Notes: generated by a model not told the origin, from the letters alone. Positions 23,463-35,145 are shown, counted from the stretch's first letter. The stretch is 64,000 nucleotides of DNA from Juglans regia (GCF_001411555.2 NC_049901.1:10364681-10428680), one strand, 5' to 3'. Numbers and translations are program-made.

Positions 23463-25750
23463 TCAAGTGTGTACTAAGCTAGGATTAATACTTATATATT
23501 TGAGATTCAAAATCAAAGGCTTCAAAAATAGATATTTACAAAAATACCCCTAGACTCTCAAACAAACAAAATTTTTACAAAAATACCCCTAGATATTTAC
23601 AAAAATACCCCTAAATTTTTACTAATTGCAAACAAACTCCAAATTTAACCAAAATTCATGGAATTCATATTTTTGGTATTCTAAAATCATCTATACCCTT
23701 TGCTTTTTAAAAATCAAAGTGGAACTTGCCCAAACAGTCCCAACTCGTGGCATGCACTCTAGTTGATGCCTAAATTTGTTTTCAACTATTGATCCCTATG
23801 AATGCATGTATATGAGATTTTCTTTAATCACAAATGATTAATAACATCTTTAATGACATAATTAAGGCTAATTATTTGATAATCAAGTTCATCACAACAC
23901 TTAATCATGACTAAGATATCCTAAATCTCCAATTTATTCAAAACTAATTCATACTTGATGATCAAAACAAGATAGATTTAAAACCTATCATGACATGTTT
24001 TAAATCACAAATAAAATCTTCCATAGTTATTCTAAGACAATAATAAATCATATCAAATCATGGTTAAGACATGTCATAACTAAATTTTCACTTAAAATCA
24101 TTTAATCATTCAAACTATCTCTTAATTGACCCGGTTTTGAACTAAGCTTGATAACTTTCTGAAAACTCAACCAAATTTTGTACCAACACTTGAAGACAAA
24201 ACTTTACATGCTAAATAAGATCAAAAGCAAGAAAACTTACAAATTTCGTGGCCTTCAAAGTACTCAAGATAGCTTTGCACAAGAACACTCAAGAACTTAC
24301 CAAGAACTCACTCGGTTTCACTCTTTTGATCTCTAAGACGGAGAAGTGCTCTCAAGACTCAAGAAAAAGCTTGGCACTGAGGTGTGGGGGAAATGAGGGG
24401 GTGAAGGGACCTTTTATAGGCAGCCAAAGGGAGGGGACGTTGGCCTTGGTCCAAGGTGATTGGTGGAAGGTGGTGTAAGAAGCTGAAATTTTCAGATTTT
24501 CACTCCATCACTTGAGTCATCTTGTACAGAGCAAAAAAGTTCCCTAAACCACCATGATCTCACTTATGTAGTTGCTACATTACTCCTATGGGGGCTGATC
24601 AAGTCGTGGTACAAAAGAAATAGAAGGAAAGCCAACAAAACCAATCATGGGGTTGACGGGTTCAAAGTGATTTTCTTTGGATAGTTTTGCTCATTGTCTT
24701 TACTCATCCTTTTGATTCATCATCATGGCTGATTTTTTCAGGTGCAAGGTCCCTTCTTGAAGGCCTTTTCTGGTGATAGAAGGTGGAGGGTTGGCTGCCA
24801 AGTGATTATGAAGGTGCAGTTTGAAAAAAGATGATGCAATAGAGAATGGTTGCTGAAATTTCATATTGCCTTCATCAGTTTGTTTCCTCTTGTGCAGGGG
24901 GAATAGTGGCTTGAAACCACCATGATTTATTCCTTACTATGGCTACAATGGTCTTACAGTGGTGGATAGGTCGTGGGGCATTGGTTTAGTTGACAAAAAT
25001 TCAAGCAAACCACCTATGCTAACCGGCGGATTCAAGTGGCTTCTATTTGGCAGATTTGAGCTTCTAATTTTGGATGGTTTTGGGTAGAAAAATCTGTGTC
25101 TTCTTCATGATGGTCATGGGCCCCTTGGGTATTAGGTGGTGAAGGAGGTGGCATGGGGGTGGTGGCTCAACCATGGCAGATGGTTGGTTAAATTCCAGCC
25201 CAATCGGTTCCTACACAAACTAGACCAAGGTGCACTCAGTTTGGTCATTTGAGTTGGTTTGTTAACCAATTTTGTCCATGGCTCAAACTGATTTGAAGGG
25301 GTCTCATGAGGTGTTCAAGGACCATATTACCCTTGGGGACAAACCACAAAAATGTTGGGCCTAAGGGCAAAGCAGTCCAAGCATTCAAAGGACAATAAAC
25401 AAAGCCAATTGATGCAAGGTTTGGGTTTGATATGTCATTTTTCTTAATGACATGTAGGGAGGTTTAGCTAGGGTATTATCAAGGTCTAATTATGATATAA
25501 TGAAGTAATAATTCAAGAAAATTTGAATTAAAAGGTTTAAGAAAATATTAAACAAAATTAAGCTTCAAAACATGGCTTAAAACTCACTAACCTCAAGTAT
25601 GATGATTAATGGTCTTAACCAACTTTCAAAACTTAATTTGGGTACTTAAGACATGATTTGGGTTTAAGGAAACCAATGATATGGTGTATTGGGCTTTCAA
25701 TTGGAAATTCAATTTTTTCTAAATGCTAAAGAGAAACAAATGAAAAGACA
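23463..25750 (-). other. Right segment of LTR D, no gene
   Basis: Non-coding. It includes a short repeat of ATTTACAAAAATACCCCTAGA near 23530-23620 and long stretches shared in layout, not clearly in sequence, with LTRs A and B. Its right boundary is not resolved. Confidence 0.45.
24411..24420 (-). promoter_or_regulatory. Candidate TATA box of LTR D
   Basis: The minus strand reads CCTATAAAAGG, a good plant TATA box, in the orientation expected for transcription from family D. It is followed downstream by a CT-rich segment. There is no direct evidence of use. Confidence 0.4.
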
Positions 25751-26780
25751 TAAAATAAACAAGAATGCAAAGTGGGATATAAATAAATAATTTAATTAAT
25801 TTTCAATTATTACATTTTATTAATACTCATTTCATATGTTGAAGTCCCTCTTATTGTGATTACCTAGTAATCATAATTACAACTAGAGATAATTACTTTA
25901 ATTAGATTGATTCCAAAAGCAGTTTCTGATTTTATATGCAGGCTACAGAGGTGAGTTCTTCGAATCCTTGTTAGCTTGATTCCCTTTGTTGTACTATGAA
26001 TTATACATATTTACTAGGAACTAATAGAGAAACTAATGGAGTACCGAACAATGGGTAATGGGTTTAATCAAGTACCGAACATATATACGGGCTATAAATT
26101 AATTAAAAAAATACGAAATCATGAAATCGTGAGATCAACAATACATAAAAAACAAGTCTACAGAGAGAGATTACTGGTGGCAAGGCGTCGGTGGTGCTCG
26201 GTGTGAAGACTAACTGACTAAAATGATGTGGAGAGAAGTTGAAGAGGGCAACAACGACTAGAGTTTCGCAGTGGGAAGAAGAGATTCACAGAGGTATTTC
26301 GGGTTCATGGTTTCGACGGGTTGCTTATGTCTAAACCCGATATTAAACTTTGAACCGATGAACCCATCTTTATTCAGGTTGGACAGATCAGGTGTTTCGA
26401 AAGGATCGGGCCAAAGCCCTTTATGCGCAGGCCTACTTTCAAACATATTACGTCTGTTTGGAAACAAATTAAAAAAGTAATTTTTGAAATAAAAATGATA
26501 ATTATTTAAATTTTCAAAGATTATGACAATATCATTGAAAGTTTAAAAGTTGTAATTATTTTAAAATTGTATTGATATTTTTTTATCTTTGACAGCCTTT
26601 TTAAAAATTCAAATTACGTTCTGCATTATCTAAAAAAATACGTTTGATTTTCACCAAACGTACATTTTATTTTATTTGAGATTAAAAGTGATTTAATATA
26701 TAACATCCAGATAACTTAATTTTTTCATTAAAAGCTTTTAAAACTATTTAAACATTTTTTAAAACTTTTACTGCAATCCA
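25751..26780. other. AT-rich spacer with a possible MITE remnant
   Basis: No gene is supported. At about 26450-26785, ACGTCTGTTTGGAAAC on the left and ATCCAAAACATACC on the right look like weak opposite ends of a MITE with an AT-rich core. The match is short. Confidence 0.3.
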
Positions 26781-26782
26781 AA

Positions 26783-27890
26783 ACATACCCTAAAGCTCTC
26801 TCCTTTACGGGAAACCCTCTCCTTTCTCTCTAAAGCTCCCTAAACACCAGATCCGTTGAAAGGGGGTGGGAGCTTCGGCTCCTCGCCCCCCTGCCCTCTT
26901 CCTTTTCTCTCTCCATTTAATTTATGTGTAGTGTTTTTTGTTTTGTTTTGTATTTTTTTAGGCCGAATAAGGAAGGATCGTCGTTTGAGTCTTTCCATCT
27001 ATCACATCTCTACACGCGCCCCACTGATATGATGCCTAGCCGCCGATCTTCAATACCTCCAAATCCGACGTCCATCGGAGTGGCACGTAGCCCGCACGCG
27101 CGGGACGAAGTTTCAAACAGCGTTGGCGCGTGGCCTTCACGCGCCACCGAGGAGCCCTCTCCTGACACCACACTTGGTTGCTGTGGAACCTCTGATTCCG
27201 GGTCTTCCAAGTCTGACCATCGGCTTTCCTCCCAGCATGAACAATTTCTGCACGAAACAATGCCGACCATTGTGTACTGTTCATCCATTTTGTATTTTTT
27301 GTTTTGTTTTTTTTGTTTCGTTTTCTTTGTTGTTGTCCGTAATCCGAGTGAGGTTTGGGCCTTTAGATCGGACGTAATCCGAGGCAAGGCTTTCGAGAGT
27401 GGTGGGCGATGCTACGGCCGGTGGTTATACGGCCGGGCTGTAGTGATCCGTATGTAGGCTGGGTGCTCGTTCCACCAGGGCTCGAGATGACGATGCTTAC
27501 AATGGGCGTGACGTCTGGGGTCTCACTAGAGCTTGTGGTCTTGTAGTTGGTAATGTGATTATTTGTAGTTGTCTGTTAGTTTAGTTTTTGATAAAATAGG
27601 AATAGGCTATAGGATTTGATGTCCATAGCAGTGTCCCGTATTCTTCTTCCCTGGGAGGATAGAGAGAGCCTTTAAGTTCTGTTTTTACAGAACGCTTTCT
27701 CTGTTACGAGAGAATTTAATTAGAAGTTAAGACAATGTCCGCCACAAATGTATTTGTGTGTAAGAATGCCCTAGAGCTGTTGCATTAGTTGACTTATGGA
27801 CTAGATTTCCTATATATTGAAATTTCTTGTATTGATAAGTCACATTTGTAACTTCAGTTTATTAATGAAATGAGTATATTTCATTCAAAA
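26783..27890 (+). mobile_element. Retroposon-like segment ending in poly(A)
   Basis: A GC-richer 5' part (GAGCTTCGGCTCCTCGCCCC near 26870) is followed by T-rich stretches and a 3' end that runs into an A10 tail at about 27888, just after TTAATGAAATGAGTATA. This resembles a LINE-related 3' end. A 177-codon frame (26924-27457) is rich in Cys, Phe and Ser and matches no family I know. No target duplication was found. Confidence 0.35.
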
Positions 27891-28039
27891 AAAAAAGAAT
27901 TCATCGTATCTTCAATAAAGCTATTTATTGCCACGAAAAAGGAAAAAAAGAACAAAAATGAAAGAAAAGAAAGAAAGCTATTTCTTACATGTGAGCTCCT
28001 GACAAACCGACTTCAAAAGCAATATCAACAATAAATGTT

Positions 28040-28320
28040 GATATATATATATATTATATATATGTATATATCAAAATTAAATAAAAATATTATAAAATTA
28101 AAATATTATTTTTATTTCAAAATTTGTAAAAATCATATTAATTTTTATATTTTATTTTGAAGTCTGTAAAAGTCATTTTGATTTTGTGTTTATATAATGA
28201 TTAGATAAAAAAATTAAAAATTAAAAATTAAAAATTAAAAAATATTTTACGTTTGAGAATAAAAATATGAGAAATTTTAAAAATTTGAAAATTTTGTATC
28301 TCATCTCTGTATGAGTCCTT
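28040..28320. repeat. AT-rich MITE-like sequence
   Basis: AT dinucleotides (28045-28075) followed by AAAATATTATAAAATTAAAATATTA-type sequence (shortened), TAAAAATTAAAAATT repeats and ATCTCATCTC. It resembles the interior of the sequences at 32.9 and 49.8 kb. Confidence 0.4.
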
Positions 28321-28555
28321 AATCAGCAAGCCACGCATCATGGATTCTGAAACACAATAGTCCTTCAATTTAACAATGCTTCTAAATGCTGAACACGAGA
28401 TCCTGATTCACATAAACAAAGGGGCAATAAAACGGGAGAAAATGGTATAATACTGCAGAAGATAGAACGTTTACAGCACTAAAAGTGTAGTACCAGCCTA
28501 AACGGTATTGCGTAGACCAGACACCAGAAATCAGCAAGGCATGCATGAATCGAAA

Positions 28556-31500
28556 TTAGTAGTAGCGGGATCCAGTATCATAAACACGACCACCAGGATA
28601 TGGACCTCTTGACTCGAGTCCCTCATCTCTGGCACCCCCAAGAAATCGAGCCCGTTCTCCGTATGAATCAAAATGATCACTATTATAGCCTCTACGTGCT
28701 TCTCCCACAGCACCTGAGCTTGCAATTCCAATGTAACCATGAGGATCGCTAGAGCCCATGCTACTGTTAGGGTACTGATCCATCATGGCTTTCTGGTACT
28801 GATGATGCCGTGCTTGAGATTCCCTCTGTAGGAATTCTTCTCTACGACTGGCATGCCGAGCTCGAAGTGCTACTAGTTGTTCCTCATACTGAGCGTTTAT
28901 TGTGTTTATTCTCTGAAAAATGAGAGACCATTGTACAAGATATAAATTGGGTTGTGCAATTAGGTTATTATGTATCATGTCAAAATTTATGGTGGAAAGT
29001 GAAATAAGATGGAGTGAGCAACAGGGAATGCGTTGATGGCAACCAAAACTAAAATAATATAAAGCTTGATTTAGAAAAACTTAAGATTGCGTCTTTAATG
29101 AAGGGGAGAACAAATCTTGCAGCCAAAAAGACAAGTTAGACACTGTTTAAGAAGCCTCTTTGGAAATTCTCAAGAAAAGGGAGTTAGAACAATAGCAAAT
29201 AAAACGCTTCCTTGGCCTTTAGCAGCATTTCTATGAGTCAAGTAACAGTGTTTAGTCACAGACATCCCAGTTTTGACATGAGGGATGTCACTGACTGACC
29301 AAAACTTAAAATGCTTCGAGTAACTGAAGGCCATATTGTCCATTCTCCATGAAACGTGCTGGTGCTTTATTTAGGTCTTAACAAATGGTATCAAAGCCAA
29401 TCCCAACAAAAGGTGTGTGACTTGAGTTGTGCAACCTATGATGAGATGGCTTGATGAGGATGTCATGGATGTAAAAGGGAAGATTCTAATACCCAGATAG
29501 AGTATAGGAAGATGGTGAATGAGATTTCATATTGCTTAGTAAGGAGAAGTTCTAGAAGGATCCTGAATTCAAAGAAGGGTTTGAAATTTTATGGGGTTAA
29601 GGGTTCTCCCATTGTCAGCCAAGAATTAAGGGAAAAAAATAGAGAAAAAGCCTCCTAGGTAAAAAAGTTATTTTGATGTTTTATCATTACAGTAACCTGT
29701 TAACAGATCAATTTTTTAATAGGTATGTCTTTTGTCCCTGACCCCAAGCCCAGTTTCATCCTTGTAAATTTTTTTGTGTCAATTCAGACGATGCATTTCT
29801 GGACATGACTCATTTTGGTCTTCCTACATGACAAAAATCGTCACTGCATCCATTTTTATCACGATGAAACTTATAAAAAAATGGATGCACGAAGAATATT
29901 TATCACTTCAATATGACTCCATATAGGAGATAAATTGACAAAAAATTTCAAGATACAAAACTGAATTCAGGTGATTTTGCAAAAGACAAATGGCATACTT
30001 CAATGTTGTAACCTCATGAAAACGTGTATAGTAAGTCATCCGAAGTAGCTGGGAAAATGTACTTTGAAATATTTTTCTATGCACTTTCAAACATGAACTA
30101 ACCTCTCTATGCCGAGCATTTTCAGCATCCTCAATTTCATTCTGCTCCTTGGCTAGTTTCATAATATCATCATGGAATTTTTGCTCAAGACCTTCAAAAG
30201 TCTGCAACAGAGCATTGTCCTCAAAACCAAGGTCCATATTTTCTTCATGAGTTTGGGATCTGGTGTCACTGTTGCTTTGTTTTTCTAAAGCTAGTTTTGG
30301 ATCAGGCCTCTGACCATGAAAATAGGATCTTGGAGCATCACTCCCTTGGCCTACATGATAACAAGCGTGTGTCTCAAATTGTAAGGAGTCCACAACACAG
30401 TGATAGAAACTAAAGTGCATGTCAAATCCGCAACAATTCTAAATTGATATCTTGAGTTTATGAAGCAAATATGGTATGTACAACCACAAACATAATTAAG
30501 ACGAATTGAAAACATATCTATCCTATTCAGTTCTCTAGGCTGGCTCATTTTGTGTTCCATTTATATGCACAGCACTTATAAAAGCCTCCCGAAGAAGTCA
30601 CCTTAGCCCAGTAACCTTAAGCAAGTAATAAAAAAAGTTCATTAAAAAATGCAGGATGAACACAAGAGGAACACCTAGAGAAAGATTATTAAATTTTGGT
30701 CTCAATATCACCATTTTCAATTTTCTTTAATAAAAGTATTGAAAAAAATAAACTAGCCTTAGATAGAGACAAAACCCAATTGTCTATGAGTGTGAATATC
30801 AATTAAAAAAAATTAAAATTAACATAAAAAATAAATCAGATTTAGCATTTCATCTCTCAGATATAATTTTTTTTTTTTTTATAAGTAATAAACTTTTATT
30901 GATCGAATGCAACTAGGCAAAGCCCATGTATGCAGGTAGTATACAAAAAAGACCCCTAATTACACTCTAGCAAACTGAAAAGAAAGTAAAAACTCATGAA
31001 CATTCCCTCCCTTTAATACAAGAGACCCCTAATTTATATCTGAGTAAAAACTCAGATATAAATTCTTTATGATAAGTAGTATTCTACATATGATTAAACA
31101 CACTTACTCCCGTCTTCTTCATGGAAAGCACATAACTAAGCAATTTACGAGGGACCCCTACTACCCATGTATAGGTTCAAAGATGCATACACACAGATAA
31201 ATAACACTTGCCTTCATTGGACATATAAGATGCCACTGAATTTGAGACTTTTGATCCATCCCTTTCCCATTTCCATCGTCCCTCTGCATTTGAGGTCCCA
31301 TATGGATGTTCCCTCTCAGGAGTGAAGGCCTCCAGTCGTCCTTCAAAAGGACCGAGCTTCTGCTCCATCCTCTGAGTAGACATTTGATGCATCTGGCTGC
31401 TGGCATATGTATTGACACCCGAATGGGTATACTGCCCCTGCTGTCTCATTGTTGATTGATGAAGCCGCTTGATTGGTAGACCTATCAAACATAAAAGCCA

Positions 31501-32640
31501 TCAGAAGAATTGTCAAATTACTTATTAGATGCACAGACACAAGCAAACCTTGCTATAAAGTCGAATTCATTATACTGAGTCAATGGTGCACAATGAAGAG
31601 GCATTCCATTCATGGATATCAAAAGACTGGGTTTGAAGTTGAACACTCCTTAAGTGAACTCATGATCATAAGCAAATGACAAAGGCATGTTTGGTAAAAG
31701 AAAAACTACGGCTCTAATGATGATATTGTTAACAATTGCTTTCATTAACATTTCCAGTTTTTTCATAAAACATTTCAACATTTCTTGGGCAATAAAATTG
31801 AAGCCAATATGAGGAGATTATCATAGTGCCTGCAAAACAAAAATAAGGACTAGCATTATTAAGTATATTATGTCAATAATAACCTCAGCAGTTAGATTAT
31901 TTGTCTAACGGAACAACAAAATGAGAAAACAACCCGTGATGCAATGTACTTGAGGTTTCAAAGTGAATGTCTAAACAAACACCAATAAACCTGAACATAT
32001 AAAAAAGAAAAGCAAATAACTACGGTCAAATGCCATCAGGAGTTCATAGACCAAGTTGTACATGTATGCACGCACACATGCAAACATGCATGAACAAACA
32101 CGTATCCGAGCATGAAGCCCAACAAAAGGCCAATCAATTTCATAGTCATTTTATCAAACAAAATACGTGCAAAACCCTGTAAGAAAAATTAGGGTTATCA
32201 ATTTTTGTTCATAAGTAAGGGGTTAACATATCTAGCAAAACAAAAAAATGTAAAGGGTTAACAATTTTCATGAAACCCCAACTTAATTACAGATAAGAGT
32301 AATAATATCAAAGATCCAGCTAGACCCCAATGATCAGCTCTTTATGAAACCCAGGCGAAAAAAACCTTTAAAGAGTTAACAGGAAAAACAACAAAAAAAA
32401 AATAACAGAACAAAAAGATCGAAATTCAGAAAACATTAAAAAGTAATTTTCTTTCCTGAATTATTTAAATAGTTTCATTACACTACCTTCTTCAACTCTG
32501 TTAGATGAGGCCGAGGAGCGAACTCCGAGCAGCGCTAGACAATCAAATGGTTTAGAGCTTGGTCTGCTAATCTTTTCTCCCCTTACGGAGCTGAACCGGG
32601 TCGGGTCGAGTCGAGACTGGCCATCGATGCTTTTGCTATT
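28556..32640 (-). CDS. Cellular-looking gene, C-terminal part, four supported exons, unrecognised
   Basis: Minus-strand exons fitted by phase and splice signals: about 32640-32487 (5' edge unknown), 31481-31212, 30350-30103 and 28912-28556. Phases agree at all three junctions (1, 1, 0). The intron from 31211 to 30351 starts with GC (AAG/GCAAGT) and ends in AG; the others are GT-AG. The product has an Arg/Ser-rich first part, a Gln/Met-rich second exon (GQYTHSGVNTYASSQMHQ), an acidic third exon leading into a likely coiled coil (FEGLEQKFHDDIMKLAKEQ, then EEQLVALRARHASRREEF), and a Gly/Tyr/Arg-rich tail ending GSRYY. I do not recognise the family; a nuclear coiled-coil protein is a guess. The first exon frame has no Met before an upstream stop, so more exons are needed. 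No such exons are visible before LTR sequence begins at 33054. Confidence 0.6.
30867..31050 (-). mobile_element. 5'-truncated LINE-like 3' end in an intron
   Basis: A T14-type run (poly(A) on the minus strand) begins this 184-bp piece, followed by TTATTGATCGAATGCAACTA and CCCATGTATGCAGG, phrases I associate with plant L1 3' ends. An 11-bp direct repeat CTCAGATATAA flanks it (30856-30866 and 31051-31061). It sits in the GC-AG intron of the cellular-looking gene. Confidence 0.6.
31482..32486 (-). other. Intron of the cellular-looking gene
   Basis: AT-rich, no internal gene. Donor GAAG/GTAGTG at 32487/32486, acceptor TTTGATAG before 31481. Confidence 0.5.
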
Positions 32641-32867
32641 ATCTTTGGAACAATGCTAGAGATCAGCCTATTGTACTTTGCACTCTCCACACATCTTACA
32701 TAATTTTTTTTTTTCTTCATCCCAGCATGTTGGGTGTGCTGGGCTTCCACCAACAATAGGCTGTAAACAAGATTTTTTCTTATCTTTATGAAATAATTTT
32801 TTTTAGGACTTTACTGCACATTAGTTGCTATTTATCCACACACCACACACTTATGACAATTTTTTTT
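32641..32867. other. Spacer upstream of the last recognised exon
   Basis: Contains a T-run and AGCATGTTGGGTGTGCTGGG. No gene or clear repeat end. Confidence 0.35.
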
Positions 32868-33053
32868 TTAAGTGTGAGGTATGAGGTAATAGTTGATTTG
32901 AGGAGTAAGATAAGATACAAAATTTATAAATAATAATAAAATAGTTTGTGAATAGTAGTGAGATAATTTGAGATGAATATTTTTTGAGTTTTAAGAAAAG
33001 AGAAAAAAAAATTGAATAAAAAATATTATAAAGTTAAAATATTATTAGAATAT
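32868..33053. repeat. MITE-like fragment cut by an LTR
   Basis: GTGAATAGTAGTGAGATAATTTGAGATGAA is similar to the Harbinger subterminal sequence at 1440-1530 (shorter phrase GAATAGTAGTGAGAT shared). It ends exactly where TGTAACACCC begins at 33054, so family F appears to have inserted into it. Confidence 0.45.
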
Positions 33054-34080
33054 TGTAACACCCAGTTCCTTCTTCTTACGTACGCTTCTCTCTTTCTAAC
33101 GTATGTTTCGTCTTGATGACGTAAGCAAACCCTAAAGGCAGAGATTATGTGATCATCTGCCTTTCTCACTACCGACTGCGAGTCACGTTATGCGTGTCGA
33201 ACCATGATAGCGTGTCTCAAAAGATATCGTGTGACTTCTAGGGCACGTCCAGTGTTTTAAATATGCTGGAAATATTTATAAGGAGTATTTCCATCATTAT
33301 TGAATTAATATTTGATCTTAAATACGACAATCATAATATTATTGAAGAGCTCCAAAAATATTATAATTGCCGGAAATCGTTTTAATATTATTATTAAAAT
33401 GATTTCAATTATTTAAGATATTATGGGATTTAAATTATGTTGAGAACTTTTATTAAATAAATGGTTTAACCCTTTTAAATATGTTAAGTGAAACTTCATC
33501 ATTTTATTAATGATGAAGAATACTATTTTATAAACTAAAGTTAGTTTAAAATAATATCTACCCTAATTCCTCTAAGTGCTTTTAATTAAGTTAATGTTTT
33601 ACGCATCTTCAAATCAGTGTTTTAATTATTCGTCGTTAGATCGTCGTATAGACCCCCAGACGAAAGGACTGGGTTAAATACCCAGACCCCTCTCTTTTCC
33701 CTCTCATTTCCCCGTAACCCTCTCTCTCCTTCGGCGTACGCTGTGTGTAGACCACCTCACGCCGAACGGCTTAAGGCCTCAGCCCAACGCCGCCGTGCGT
33801 CGCCAGGCCACACCGCCGGCACCAACGGCTTGCTCTCCCTCCGGCGAGTCCATCCATGCCGACCTCTCCCCCTCACGCTCTCCCTTTCTCCATTTCGGGA
33901 CTGCACTGCCCGTATGGGCTTAGTGCGCGTAGCGCCGCCGTGCGCCGCCCAATGGCTCCACCGCTCCCACGGCGAGCTCCTCTCCCACCGGCCATCATCC
34001 TCCACCGAAGCCAACCCCTACGAAGCAGTCCTCCCCCTCCTTCCACGGCAAGTACCCGAAATGGGTCTCTAGCCCATTTC
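33054..34080 (+). mobile_element. LTR fragment, family F (copy F1)
   Basis: Begins TGTAACACCCAGTTCC and matches LTR E (50138-50190 plus 55018 onward) over about 1 kb, including GGCACGTCCAGTGTTTTAAA, GTTAAATACCCAGACCCCTC-type sequence and a GC-rich, CT-rich segment. It has no matching end. GC-rich short frames at 33743-34122 belong to this LTR and are not genes. Confidence 0.6.
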
Positions 34081-34350
34081 CCACTGTTTAGGGGTTCAAT
34101 CCGAAACCCTAAATTGAGTTAGGGGTTTCAATTGAAACCCCAAAATTGAGTTAGGAAACCCCAAAATTGAAAATTAAGGGGTTTCAATTGAAACCCCTAA
34201 CTCAATTTAGGGTTTCGGATTGAACCCCTAAATCAATTTAGGGGTTCAATGCGAAACCCTAAAATTTAGGGGTTTCGATTGAAACCCCTAAATTTGAAAC
34301 ACAAATTTCGGATTGGAACCCTAAATCCTAAATTGATTTAGGGTTCCAAT
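34081..34350. repeat. Cluster of inverted repeats with AAACCCTAA-like words
   Basis: GGGGTTCAATCCGAAACCCT (34095 onward) and its near-perfect reverse complement (to about 34229) enclose shorter palindromes such as GGGGTTTCAATTGAAACCCC. Further copies follow to 34350. Long stems could form. The words resemble the plant telomere repeat AAACCCT but are not tandem. Confidence 0.6.
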
Positions 34351-34539
34351 CTACAAACAAAAACAGACAAACAAGTACAAAGAAACAGACGAATCAAACA
34401 CACAAACAAAATTCTCCACAGCACACAAATTCACAAATTTCCCATCCTCCATCTCCGATTCAACCCAACCTTCCTCCAATCTCCAATCCAAAACCAAAAA
34501 AAAAAAAGAATGGGTTTCGGATTTTACCTTTGAGTGGTG
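34351..34539. other. Spacer, no gene
   Basis: AC-rich sequence with a poly(A) run. On the minus strand CACTCAAAG/GTAAAATCC (about 34525-34540) could be a splice donor of the hAT-like element's first exon. Confidence 0.3.
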
Positions 34540-34770
34540 GCGAAATCCCAGTGAGAGACGGAGACGGAGAAGTGGCAGCGGTGGTGCTGCTCGTGCGAGA
34601 CGGAGATTCGACTGAGAGAGAGAGAGGCTTGTGGATGCGAGTGCGAGACTGAGTTAGAGAGAGTGAGTGTGAGAGATCGGCGAGAGACTCAGAGACAGAG
34701 AGTGAGAACGGAGAGTGAGAGAGGAGAGAGTTCGAGAAGGAGAATGCAGAAATGAGAAATGGGAAGCAAA
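34540..34770. repeat. GAGA-rich low-complexity sequence
   Basis: Purine-rich GAGACGGAGAC and GAGAGAGAGAG strings. Possibly the 5' leader of the adjacent hAT-like element read on the minus strand. Confidence 0.5.
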
Positions 34771-34791
34771 CGCGGGGAAGGGGGGGACCTT

Positions 34792-34827
34792 AACTAATAG
34801 TGAAACGGCGCCGTTTCACTATTAGTT
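34792..34827. repeat. Perfect 36-bp palindrome centred on GGCGCC
   Basis: Each 18-bp arm (AACTAATAGTGAAACGGC) is the exact reverse complement of the other, with no loop. Confidence 0.9.
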
Positions 34828-34855
34828 GAGGGGCGGCACTTACCAGACGGACCTA

Positions 34856-34902
34856 AGTGAAACGGCACCGTTTTGTCTATAACAAAACGGCGCCGTTTCA
34901 CT
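34856..34902. repeat. Second inverted repeat with the same core
   Basis: Arms of 21 bp (34856-34876 and 34882-34902) pair with one mismatch around a 5-base loop. Both contain AAACGGC(A/G)CCGTTT, the core of the palindrome at 34792. Confidence 0.85.
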
Positions 34903-34969
34903 CTACTTATTTTGTTTTTTTTATATATATATAGTTTTAATTATATTTTATATATATATATAACTGCTG

Positions 34970-35145
34970 GGCTGGGGAAAGGCGGGGCTCGCTTCCCCAT
35001 CCGTCCCCCGCCTCCGCATCATCCATGAGGTGCGGGCGGGGCCCCCCGCACCCCGCTTTAGCGGGCCGGATCCCCCGCCCCGCATGTGCGGGGGCGGGGC
35101 GAACGGGGCGGGTCAGCGGGGAACGGGGCCCCGCTGCCCACCCCT
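34970..35145 (-). mobile_element. Terminal part of a hAT-like transposon
   Basis: Very GC-rich sequence ending in CCGCTGCCCACCCCT at 35145. On the minus strand this starts AGGGGTGGGCAGCGG, like plant hAT ends (TAGGGGTG... type). GCGGGGC repeats are probably subterminal binding sites. The other end and any transposase are not seen, so it is truncated. It lies inside the 5' LTR of element 3. Confidence 0.5.

Larger units (their letters stand above)
9874..25750 (-). mobile_element. Very long LTR-like sequence, family D, split by two gypsy elements
   Basis: The left edge TGTGATGCCCCCAAC (9874) matches the edge of LTR B at 44424, and the next ~120 bp match it closely. The sequence resumes at 17057 after element 1 and at 23463 after element 2. 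The pieces at 17057-18253 have the same order of landmarks as LTR B: a GTGAGATTT...AATCTCAG..AAGTTAA block and an ACTCCAGAGTGG...CCACTAGG block. Removing the two inserts leaves about 3.6 kb. As an LTR it runs on the minus strand, ending in ...GGGGGCATCACA. The right edge near 25.75 kb is uncertain; I found no clear terminal motif. Whether it is a solo LTR or part of a fuller element is unknown. Confidence 0.6.

Noticed and set aside
26924..27457. 177-codon plus-strand frame
   Set aside because: Phe/Cys-rich stretches encoded by T-runs within a retroposon-like segment; no family recognised.
30867..31050. SINE in the intron
   Set aside because: No A-box or B-box promoter words at its 5' end; a 5'-truncated LINE 3' end fits better.
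33743..34122. GC-rich frames of 85-109 codons
   Set aside because: Part of the family F LTR; the matching region in LTR E (55677-55910) is frame-broken and different.
34081..34350. Possible interstitial telomere
   Set aside because: AAACCCT words are present but not in tandem; they belong to inverted repeats.
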